A stretch of DNA of 64,000 nucleotides from Cyanophora paradoxa (lineage: Eukaryota > Glaucocystophyceae > Cyanophorales > Cyanophoraceae): NCBI GenBank assembly GCA_004431415.1, contig QPMI01000255.1, positions 1-64,000 of the forward strand. The letters are read 5' to 3'. Below the pieces are notes generated by a model. That model saw nothing but the letters and a program-made list of their open reading frames with translations, was not told where the DNA came from and ran no database searches. Within the stretch, counting starts at the first letter, position 1. Each line of letters opens with the position of its first letter. This document shows, in pieces, positions 23,701-35,700 of the stretch. Made by a program: the position numbers and the translations under genes.

Positions 23701-26700
23701 GCTGTCCGTCTATAAGACTGATTGGAGTGCTTGTACACCCCGAAGTATAAATCGCAGCTCGAGCTCACGCCGCCGCCTCCTCTGCGCGGCAGGCTCATCG
23801 TCGCCCCCGAGGGCCAGGTGGTCGTTCTCGAGTTCACCGGCTTCAAAACAGAGTCTGATCTTGATTACGTGCGGGTGCGTCGGGAACTTACAAACCCAGG
23901 GTGCGATGTCCACGCATGTAGCTTGTGATTAAATCAAGTGCAGGGCTACGACGGCAACAGCTCCGTCGCGCAGCAGCTCTTCGACTTGAGCGGGGAACCT
24001 TCCATGCCCGTTTCTTACACCTCGACAGGCAACACAATGCTCGTCACGTTCGACTCCGACAGCAGCATTCAGCTTCAGGGGTTCAACGCCACGTACACAG
24101 CGGGTACGGCGTTTCAAACTCAGTGAAGCGATTATAATTAGATCAACATTTTGTCATTGACGTTGTCGTGGCAGTCGTGCCGGTCGTGCAGTTTGAATTC
24201 AACGCGACGAGCACGCCTCAATACTTCGACGACGGAAGTGGCCCCGCCGACTACGCCCCACACATGGACATCTCCTGGTGCAAAGCGGGATATTGGCCTA
24301 GCTAGGCGATATCATTGCGATATCATAGGACTAGCTGACGTTCGAGATAACCGGCGCCTGCATCACCAATTCTTTTTGCGGCAGGCTTATAACCGCGCCG
24401 GAAGGCCAGGTCGTTCTACTTCAGTTCACTAGTTTTGATACAGAATTTCCGTCCGATGAAGTCCGGGTGCGAAGCTTGCCAGCCCCGCGCAGCCCGTTTG
24501 GAATCTTCTCCGCCCTTCACTTAACTCGTTTCCATGAATTTAAAGCTGCTTCTAAAATGGAACCATGCAGGGCTACGACGGCAACAGCACTGCTGCAACA
24601 CCACTTTTCGGGCTGCGCGGGCAGCTGACTGGACCCTTCGCTTTCTTTTCAACGGGAAGCGCAATGCTCGTCAAATTTGCATCCAACTCGGCTGTACAGA
24701 AGCCAGGTTTTAACGCTTCATACACTGCTGGTAGGCGGCACTCACCGCCGCTGCCCCCGCGTTAATCTGTCTGCGCTCTCTCTCACGCCCTCCGTCTCTC
24801 AGCGCTCTACACTGACGTTGCGCGCACTCTAAATGCAACTAGCATGCCTCAGCAATTTGACGACGGCAGCGACGTTGGGGCATACGCGCCAAACAGACAC
24901 ATCTCCTGGTGCGACGTGCACGCGTCGCGTTAGATGGCGCGTCACAGCGGCTCGCCACTGCTGCCAAGCTTTCTATAAGCTTGCTGCGCATATGCATATG
25001 CATGCTGCTGAGCGTGTCTCACCTTCCTCGGGTTTATCATAGGTTCATCTCGGCCCCGGCCAACCACTGGGTTCTCCTCCAGTTCACCAGCTTCGACACG
25101 GAGTCGGGGCAGGACTACGTCCGGGTGCGCCCGTCATTCCGATCCTGGAGCCCCTTGCCCTCCGTCCCGCCATGAATCGCATCGACTGAGAGTCATTCCG
25201 GGCCTCATTACGGGTGCGCCCGGAGCGACCTTGACCGAACGTCGATGCAGGGCTATGATGGAATGCGGAGCTACGACGGGAGCAGCAATGCTGCGCGGCA
25301 GCTTTTTGCCTTGAGCGGGCAGCCGAGCGCGCCCTTGGCCTTCGCCTCGTCGGGCGGCTCGATGCTCGTCACGTTCGACTCCGGACCCTCGGTTCAGATG
25401 CAGGGCTTCAACGTCTCGTACACCGCCGGTAGGCTGTTTCCTGATCGATGCATGACTTCCTTTGCAACTGCGGCGCGCTCGCACCGCACTAGTACTCACC
25501 AGCGCATTCAGTTATGTACGGCGTCCAGGGGTCTTCCAACTTCCTCACCGCAACGAGCACGCCGCAGTACTTCGATGACGGGAGCGGACCGTCCAGTTAC
25601 ACAAGCTCGGGATATATGTCCACGACCACCTCATGGTGCGCATGCGTGATAGCTCGCACGCGCGAGGGCTGACGCCGCACTTTGCCCCGTGCGGGATCCC
25701 TCCGAACGAATACTGGCGAGGCCTGCGACCATATGTATTGATGCAATAGACTGACGTTGCCCTTTCCCCCGCTCCGTTGCAGGCTCATCACCGCCCCCGA
25801 GGGTCATGTCGTCAGCATCCAGTTCTTGCATTTTGACACGGAGTCGGGTTACTACAGCGACTATGTCACAGTGCGTTCTGCTCGAACGCATCGTGATCGG
25901 GGAACACGGATAGCCCCGTGTTGCGCTCTTCAGCGCTGAACTATCCACACAGGGTTACGACGGGGACAGCACATCGGCAGCGCAACTGTTCCAGCTGAGC
26001 GGAAAGCCGGACTTGGTCTCTCTTCACATCAACGCATCGACAAGCAACAAGATGTTTGTCACGTTCGATCCTGGGTACCTCACTTATGGTCAATTCCAAG
26101 GCTTTCTGGCCGCGTATTCTGCCGGTACTTTCCTTCCCTCTGCCCGCTCTAGATCTTATATAATTACCTCATCGATAACCCCTCCCCCATTATTTTTCGC
26201 GCCGTGCGACCGACACTTACGTCACAGTCTCGATAAATCCGAGCCCATCGCCAGAACCAAGCCCGTTGCTCAGCCCGAGCCCGTCTCCAAGCCCGAGCCC
26301 TTCACCCAGCCCGAGCCCGTCGCCCACCCCAAGCCCGTCGCCTCGCCCGTCCCTCGGCGCGACGAGCACGCCGCAATACTTCGACGATGGGAGCGGGGCT
26401 GCCGACTACGCCCCAGGACTTCAAATCTCCTGGTGCGAGGCAGGCTTGCACGGCGCTGATATCGATTTGTAACTGTCATTCTCGCCTGCTACAGGCTCAT
26501 TACGGCCCCGGAGGGCCAGGTTGTTCGCATCAAATTTGTCGACTTTTCCACCGACTCCTACGACTATGTTCGAGTGCGCCTTGCGGCTCGGGGTTCCTGC
26601 GCACGATGCCCCTTCAATCCGTCACCGACAGTTGCCTGCGCATACGCATGCGCTTCGACTGATCGCGGGGTCCGCTGCAGGGCTATGATGGTACAACCAC

Positions 26701-29700
26701 TGCTGCGGCCGAGCTCTTTGGGATATATGGGCAGGCGTATGGCATGCCCGTAGGCTACCGGTCCACAGGAAGCGCGATGCTCGTCACGTTCGAAACCGGA
26801 TACCCATATTATTCGTATCCAAGGAGAGGCTTCAACGCCTCGTACTCTGCCGGTAGGCTCTTATCGCTGCTTTCAGTCCTTTCGAATTCGCATCTCACCA
26901 TGATTTCTCGGCAGTCATGCCGGTCGTGCAATCCTTACTCAGTGCAACGAGCACGCCGCAGTACTTCGATGATGGCAGCGGTGCAGACAACTATGAACCA
27001 GTCACCCGCGCCTCCTGGTGTGTTATCGTTCGATAGTCTCGGCCATGCTATAGCTGTTTCAGGCCATGGCGCCTAATTATAAATGTGCCTTTATTACGCA
27101 GGCTCATAACCGCACCGGAAGGCCAAATCGTTGTCCTCCAGTTCGTCAGCTTCGACACAGATTGGGACGATCATGTCCGGGTGCGGAGCTTGCATCTGCC
27201 TGCCCGCACTCCCCCTAGGCCTCGAGAATCGTTGGCGGCCTTCCGACTGCAAAATTTCAAAACATTCTGGCGGCCTAAAGCCAAGTTTCGATTATATCCA
27301 CGTCGACGGCGTCGAGGGCCTGAGGTTCCATATGCTTGCAGGGGTACGACGGCAACAGCACTGCTGCAACACAAATCTTTGTGGCAAGCCGGAAGCGAAC
27401 TGCGCCCTTTGCTTTCTTTTCGACGGGGAACACAATGCTCGTTACATTCGAATCAAGTACCTTCGACCAACGACCGGGGTTCAACGCCTCTTACAGTTCC
27501 GGTATGCATATCATTTTACTCCTGCCGCTGTGCGACTGCTTCCTTTGACTGACTGTGTAATCGAATCCATTCTCAGCACTCTACAGCGCGGTGGCGCGTA
27601 CCCTAAACGCGACGGGCGCGCTCCAGTACTTCGACGACGGGAGTGGCGCGGCCAACTACGCTCCTCACACTCACATCTCCTGGTGCGGTGCAAAACCGAC
27701 CCTGAGTTTGCGATCGCGTCGGATACAGCTAGCTAGCCTGCTAACGCCGTCCTACCTGCGCCCGTTTGCAGGCTCATCACCGCCCCCGAGGGCCAGGTCG
27801 TCCGGCTGCAGTTCGCCAGCTTCGACACGGAGCTGGCGTCCGACTATGTCCGAGTGCGTTTCTTGCGATTCCGCTGCACGCCGGGGGCTGGTCGATGACG
27901 TTCGTGCATTTGCAGGGCTACGACGGGAGCAGCGCCAATGACGTGCAGAGGATCTTCGCCTTGAGCGGGCAGCCGGTCGTGCCTTTCACCTACGTCTCGC
28001 TGGGTAGCTCGATGCTCGTTACATTCGACTCCGGACCCTCGGTTCAGATGCAGGGCTTCAATGTCTCGTACACCGCCGGTAGGCCATGAATTCGTGATCC
28101 CTACATCGTTTAGCCAGCTGCTCTACGATTTTTCATTGTCTCACGGCCGCGGATTTTGCATCTCAGTTGTCTACAGCGGGCCAGTGCCGACGTATACTTT
28201 CGATGCGACGGGCACAGCGCAGTTTTTCGAAGATGGCAGCGGCCCGGCCAATTACGAACTGCGCGCTAGCACATCCTGGTGCCATAGGGTTATATGCATG
28301 CCATTGCAGGCTATGCGCAAGAATGTTTAAGTTTTCCGCAGGCTCATAACCGCGCCAGAAGGTCAAATCGTCGTCCTCCAGTTTGTCAGCTTCGACACAG
28401 AGCAATCAAACGATTACATCCGGGTAAGGAGCTTGGAAATCTTTGCCGCCCTCAAACAGCCTCTATAAAGCTGCTTCTAAAATGGAACAATGCAGGGCTA
28501 CGATGGCAACAGCACTGCTGCAACTCAGCTCTTCGCCCTAAGCGGACAGCCGACTGTGCCCTTCTCTTCGATTACGACGGGGCGCACAATGCTCGTCACG
28601 TTCTCGGCCAGCGCGCCCTTCCAGAGGCAAGGCTTCAACGCCTCCTATACTGCTGGTAGGCATTTTTGCTGCGACTGTTTCCTTTCTTTAGTTGACCTGG
28701 TGCTCTGTCTCACGCCCTCCGTCTCTCAGCGCTCTACACTGACGTTGCGCGCACCCTTGCTGCAACGAGCACGCCTCAGCAGTTTGATGACGGCAGCGGT
28801 GTGGGAATATACGCCCCGAACACGCACAAGTCCTGGTGGGTGTCGTATCCAATTATGGAACATGTAAAGGTACACTATTTCTAACATTCTCCGTGTTAAC
28901 GTTCTTGCATGCGCAGGCACATTACAGCCCCGGCGGGTCACTGGATTCTCCTCCAGTTCACCAGCTTCGACACGGAGTCGGGCCAAGACTACGTCCGGGT
29001 GCGCGCCAGTGTCGTGGGGCCTTCGCATTGCTCCGACTGAATCGATGTCGATGCAGGGCTACGACGGGAGCAGCACCGCTGCGCCACAGCTTTTCACCTT
29101 AAGCGGGCAGCCGGTCCTGCCTTCCTATGCCTCGACGGACAACTCGACGCGCGTCACGTTCGACTCCGGACCCTCGGTCCAGATGCAGGGCTTCAGCGCG
29201 TCGTACACCGCCGGTAGGCTCTTCCCAGACTTCCCTTGCAAGTGCTGCGCGCTTGCATCGCACTCACCGGCTCCTTCAGTTCTGTACGGCACCCAGTCGT
29301 CTTACAATTTGCTCAATGCGACGAGCACGCTGCAGTTTTTCGATGACGGGAGCGGTCCGGCCAGTTATGGCCCAGCGTACACCTCTACCTCGTGGTGCGC
29401 GTGCGGGATCGCCCCGCACTGGCGACGCCTGCAACCTGCCCGATTACTGAAGCCGCCCTTCCCCCACTTTGTTACAGGCTCATCACCGCCCCCGAGGGGC
29501 ATGTTGTCCGCATACAGTTCCTAAAATTCGACACAGAATCGGGATCCTATTCTGAAGACTACGTCACAGTGCGTTCTGCTCGAACGCATCGTGATCTGGG
29601 AACACGGATAGCCCCGTGTTGCGCTCTTGAACGCTGAACTATCCACACAGGGTTACGACGGGGACAGCACATCGGCAGCGCAACTGTTCCAGCTGAGCGG

Positions 29701-32700
29701 AAAGCCGGACTTGGTCTCTCTTCACAACGCATCGACAAGCAACAAGATGCTTGTCACGTTCGATCCTGGGTACTTCACTTATGGTCAATTCCAAGGCTTC
29801 CTGGCTGCATATTCTGCCGGTAGTTTCCTTCCTCCGCGCCCTCCACGCGCTCTTACCGCTCTTACCCTCATCCCCTTCCCCATTCGTTTTTGCGACTGCG
29901 ACCGACATTTTCGTCACAGTATCGATAAATCCGAGCCCATCCATATCGCCAAGCCCGAGCCCGTCGCACAGCCCAAGCCCGTCACCCACCCCGAGCCCGT
30001 CGCCCATCTCGGCCCTCAGCGCGACGAGCACGCCTCAGTACTTCGACGACGGAAGCGGCCCCGCAGACTACGCCCTAGGCACCCACGTCTCCTGGTGCGA
30101 GTCGGCTTGCGCGACGCCCGTGTCTCCGATCCAGTTCTGGATCCAGCTGATGATATTGATGTGTTAATATTGTCCGCTACAGGCTCATCACAGCCCCGGA
30201 GGGCCAGGTTGTGCGCATCATATTCACCGAGTTCGTCACTGACTCGAGCGACTACGTTCGAGTGCGCGCATGCGTCCTCCGGAAACCACCCCGGGAGGGT
30301 GGGGGTGGGGGGGGTGGGGGGTGGGGGGGGATGAGGGGCGGGGAGCGGGGGCCCGGCGGGGAGCCAGAGGGTACGCGGCACCGTGATGTTGAAGGGGTAG
30401 TCGACGAGGGTAGGGGGGGGGGGGGGGGAGGGGGGGGCCCGATTTGATTCCGGGGCGCCACCGGGCCTGCACTGCGACAAGAACTGATCGCGGGGCCCAC
30501 TGCAGGGCTACGACGGCACCACCACCGCTGTGACTCAGCTCTTCCAGGTATCTGGGCAGCCGGAGAACTTGCCCTACGGCTACCGCTCAACGGGAAGCGC
30601 GCTGCTCATCACGTTCGACTCCTCCGCATCCCCGTATGGGATGTACCCGAGGCAGGGCTTCAACGCCTCGTACACTTCCCGTAGGCTCCTACTACAGTCT
30701 TCTCTTTTGATTACCGTCACCAACTAGTACTCAACTTGCAGTTTTCTTGAGTCCTCCGGCAATCGCCCTTTCTGCAACGAGCACGCTGCAGTACTTCGAC
30801 GATGGCAGCGGCGCGGCCGACTACGATCCACTCACATTCATTTCGTGGTTCGTGACGTGTGCAGGCGCTCGCTATGGGGATGGATTGCAGCTCACGCCAC
30901 CCTCCTTCCCCGTGCGGCAGGCTCATCACCGCCCCCGAGGGCCAGGTCGTTGTCTTCCAGTTCTCTAGCTTCAATACGAGTGGAAACGACTATGTGCAAG
31001 TGCGTTGTGGGACTCGAGCTCCCATCTTGTGATATACACCTCGGTGACTCAATCTCAAATACAGGGCTACGACGGCAATACCACCGACGCACGTCTGATT
31101 TTCCAGTGGAGCGCGACGCCAACCATACCCTACACTTATTCCTCGACGGGAAACACAATGCTCGTTACGTTCACCACCGACAGCAGCGATCAACGCCCGG
31201 GGTTCAACGCCACGTACACAGCGGGTACGATCGCATCGAATTTCAAAATTCGATCATTGACGTCGACGTTCTGCAGTCTTGCGAGTTGCCCTAAGTGCAA
31301 CCTACACGCCTCAGTACTTTGACGACGGCAGCGTCGCAAGCGAAGATGCCCAGAATACACATGTTTTCTGGTGCGCAGCTCACGTGTTGCGATCGGTTTA
31401 GGCGTCGGTTTGGAGCAGCTCACCACAGCCTGCCTAGCCTAGTTGCTCCACAGCGGCTCGCTGCTGCTGTGCATATGCATATGCATGCTGCTGAGCGTGT
31501 CTCACCTTCCTCGGGTTTCTCGCAGGGCCATCTCAGCCCCGGCCAACCACTGGGTTCTCCTCCAGTTCACCAGCTTCGACACAGAGTCAGGGCAAGACTA
31601 CGTGCGGGTGCGCCCCTTATTCCGAGCATGAACCCTCTTGTCCGCGCCGGCGCCGTAAGGCCTTCGCATCGCTTCGACTGAGATCTAGAGTCGACGTCGA
31701 TGCAGGGCTACGATGGGAGCTTCCTGCCTGCGCAGCAGCTCTTCGCCTTAAGCGGGAAGCCGAGCATGCCCCTGGCCTTCGCCTCGTCAGGCAACAATGG
31801 CAACGCATTGCTCGTCACGTTCGACTCCGGACCCTCGGTTCAAATGCAGGGCTTTAACGCGTCGTACACCGCCGGTAGGTTGTCTCCTAATTATAACTTC
31901 CTTTACGGCTGCTGCATGCTTGCATCGCGCTCACCGGCTCTTTCAGTTATGTACGGCACCCAGGCGTCTTACAATTCGCTCATTGCAACGAGCACGCTGC
32001 AGTTCTTCGATGACGGGAGCGGAACTTCCTTTTACAACCCATTTGCCTCCCGCTCGTGGTGCGCGTGAGGGATCGTTCTGCACTGGCGAGGCCTTCCGCA
32101 GTACCCCTGCAGCTGCCCGATGGCCTTCCGCGTGCGGGATCCGTCCGAAGGCTGATGCCGCGGTCCCCGTGCCCCATCGCAGGCTCATCACGGCTCCCGA
32201 GGGCCATGTCGTCCGCCTTCAGTTCTTGAATTTCGACACAGGATCGGGATACTTCAACGATTACGTCAGAGTGCGTTTTCGACGTTGTGATGAAAGGTCG
32301 GCCTCTCGGCGCTTCAGGCTGAAAAATCCATGCTGCAGGGCTATGACGGGAACAGCACTGCTGCAGCGCAACTGTTCCAGTTGGCCGGAAAGCCAGAATT
32401 ACTTTCTCTCAACATCAACGCATCGACGGGCAACACGATGCTTGTCATGTTCGAACCCTTCTCGTCCGGGTTTTCCGGTTTCCAGGGCTTCCTGGCTGCG
32501 TATTCTGCAGGTAGTGTCCTCTCCCCAGCTATATCTAGCGCTCATTAATATTTTGGGATTGCGGTCGATTTAAACTCGCAGTGTCGACATCCCCTGGCGT
32601 GGCTTCAAGCCCGACCCCGTCGCCCAGTCCGAGCCCGTCTCCAAGCTCGAGACCGTCGCCCACCCCAAGCCCGTCGCCCAGCACCACGCCCTCCCTCCTT

Positions 32701-35700
32701 CCAAATCCGACCCCCAGCCCCAGCCCATCGCCATCGCCCAGCCCGAGCCCGTCCCCCCTGCCGTTGGCGGCGAGCGTGACGCCCTCTGCCTCGCCGAGCC
32801 CGACGCGGACGCCGACGCCGAGCCCCTCGCGGACGCCGAGCCCGAGCCCGACGCGAACGCCGAGCCCGAGTCCCTCGGCGACGCCCTCCGCGTCCCCGAC
32901 GCCCTCCCCGACGCCCTCCCCCACGCCCTTCCTCGAGCCCTGCGCCGTCGCCCAGGAGCTCGAGGCCGGCGTCGGCGTCGGGCCTGCCCTGCAGCTCAAC
33001 GGCACGACGCGCGGCAGGAAGGACTTCCTGCCGGCCACCTTCTCCAACAACCCCAGCGGCGAGGCCTGGTTCAGCTTCACGCCGAAAAGCGCAGGGTTCG
33101 CACAGACATTTGCCATAAATTTATTGCGTGCACGTGGAAGCCGCGTGCATGTGGATATATGAGCGCCTTTCGCGCAGGGAGGTGGACGTGATCATCTCTA
33201 CGTGCTCCCCTCTAACGGAGTTCGACACGATTCTCTGGATTCTCCCCGCGTCAATATGCCCTGTCGGGCGAGCTACGAGCAAAAATGTGCCTACAGTCGG
33301 CTTCAATGGTACAAATTCGTGCTTTTGTGGCGGTCGATCGCGATGTGCTCATTGATGGTTTTCTGCAGACGATGCTACCGTCGCCGAATGCCCACTGAAC
33401 GGGGGCGGGGGCCGAATGTCGGCACTCAAGACGCGTGTGTCAGGGAACGGAACCCGATACTTCATTGTCGTGGAAGGCGCGTCGCTGCCTTACGATTGCT
33501 TGGCGTTCTCTTCTCAGAATAAGCGCAGGGTTTTACAAGGAGGAGGGAACGTTCGGGCTGACGCTGCAACTCAGCGAGCCACCCGCGCCCGCGACCCCCT
33601 CCCCGACCCCCACGCCGCTGCCGGCCCCGAACAGCACTTTCGTTCCGTGTTCCACGTCGACCTCGGTGGGGGCACAGGCTTCGATTCTCGGGTCCACATC
33701 GACGGCGTACATAGGGAGCAACAGCAGTGCAGAGGCCTGGTTCAACTTTTTCGCGCCGTCCAGCGGGTGCGGCACTCTTGCAATTGCTCAAATATTTCGC
33801 CCGGTGCCTTTCGGCTTTGACATTAATATTTCGAATCATCTATGTGAGCAGTGTCTTCTTCCTGTCGACCTGCTCGCCGGAAACGAACTTCAACACTTCC
33901 ATCTGGCTGCTGGACGCGAGGACATGCCCGATCGCTGACTTCTCGGCCGGCTCGATCGTCCGAAAGAGCGGTGCAATGTGCAAACGTGCGGCTCGCCCCC
34001 GTATGCTCAGCGGCCTTGCAGAGGGTGTCGACCAAGAGGCTCCGGAGTGCAACGCCGCAACCTCGCCGCTCGCCGCAACGCTGGTCGTAGAAGTGGCCGC
34101 TCAGACGCAGTACTACATCATGGTCAAATGTGCGCCGATCGCATTTGCAATTGCAACATTCCGCCTTTCCCCCGGCCCGGCGCGTAGCGGGTGCTGACGG
34201 AGAGGGCAGCGCGCGGGGATGGAGGTGGCGCTTTCAGGTTGACAGTGTCCCTCACCAGCGCCACGTTTTCGCCGCTCCTTCTGCCTACGAGCACACTCAC
34301 CTCGAGCGAGGGCGCGGTGACGGCGCTGGCCTGGAGCACGAGCGCGCGGCTCTTCGCGACGGGCCACAGCAACGGGGTGGTCGTCATCTGGAGCGCCACC
34401 AGCGGCGTCGCCCGGAACCGGATCGCGGCCCACTCTAGGGCGATCGCCAGCCTCGCCTTCTCCCCAGACGACGCGCTGTTCGCCTCGGCGAGCGCGGACG
34501 GGCGCATCCGAGTCTGGTTTGTCTCCTCGCTGACGCGGGTGGACGAGTACGGCGAGCATGCCGGCGGGGTCACGGCCCTCGTCCTCACCAAGCGCTTCAT
34601 TGCCTCGAGCAGCGAGGACGGCCGCCTCGTGATCCGCACCGTCGCCAACAAGAAGGTCACCTGGGACCGCAAGAAGGCCCACGGGGGCGCCCCCGTGCGG
34701 GACATCTCCGTCTCGCTGGACGGCGCCCTGCTCGCGTCGGGCGGCGAGGACGGCCTCGTGTGGCTCTTCTACCTGCGCTCCGCCCGCTCCCTCGCCCTCT
34801 CAGCCTTCTCCCGGCCCGTCTCCAAAGTCGAGCTCTCTGCAGACGGCCGCCTGCTTGCGGCGGCGGCCGCTAGCTCCAGCGGGTCGGATTACGCGGCCGC
34901 CTGCTTTGACGAGGTGGTCAAAGTATGGAGGGTCGAGAGCCTTGCGCTCGCCTACTCCCTCTCGGGGCACTGCGGGCGGCTTGCCGCAATAGCTTTCAGC
35001 CCCGACAGTCACTACCTGCTGACGTCGTCCCGCGACGGACTGCTGCGAACCTTCGACGCCGAGACAGGCGCCCTGCTGCGGGTTCGGGCGGAGTCGTCCT
35101 CCTTCCCTCCGCTGGGCGCCACGACAGTCTCTCCGGACGGCCTGCAGGCATTGGCAGTCTCGGGATTGGACAGGCACCGACTGCAGCTTTTCGATCTGAC
35201 CAACACCGTTGAGGTCAATGTCACCCAAGGCCAAATCCTGCCTTTCTCTAGTTTCGGTGCGTCTCGAACATTAATCCTCTGCGCTCCGTGGTCACACGTC
35301 TGCGGTCCCCCAGAGATGTTCGACACGTCCTCGCTCATGGCTAGTCTGACAAGCGCGCCGACGATCCTGGACGTGTCCGCCACCAACCCGCGCATCTCGT
35401 TCCCGAGCCAGCAGGGCGGCTTCGCAACGTCATGGGTGCTCCGCGCGCCCAAGGGGTCGGCGGTCGCAGTCAACTTCACCACCTTCTCGACGGCTTCTAC
35501 CGCAAGCGTTTCCGTGCGTCCATTAGGCAACTCTCGTGCCCTTTAGAATATCTCACTCCACGAACGTGCAGGTGTTTGAAGGGACGGACCGGTCGGGGGT
35601 GCTGCTGCTGCGGTACAGCGGCAACCTCGCGGGGATCATCGCGCAGGTCGGCAGCTCGGAGATATTCAGCGGATTCCGCGCCAGCGCCCTCTTCGTCGCG

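Noticed and set aside
14942-32270. Treating each CUB exon or repeat as a separate small gene
   Set aside because: Exons lack starts and stops of their own, splice phases are consistent throughout, and the Trp codon is split between exons A and B in every repeat.
14640-32510. CRISPR-like interpretation of the regularly spaced repeats
   Set aside because: The period is ~640 bases, the units are coding exons with GT-AG introns and CUB signatures, and the genome is eukaryotic.
32535-33116. Minus-strand frame with [11 protein letters not shown]-type repeats
   Set aside because: It is the antisense of the Ser-Pro linker exon, which is in frame with the CUB and PPC exons on the plus strand.
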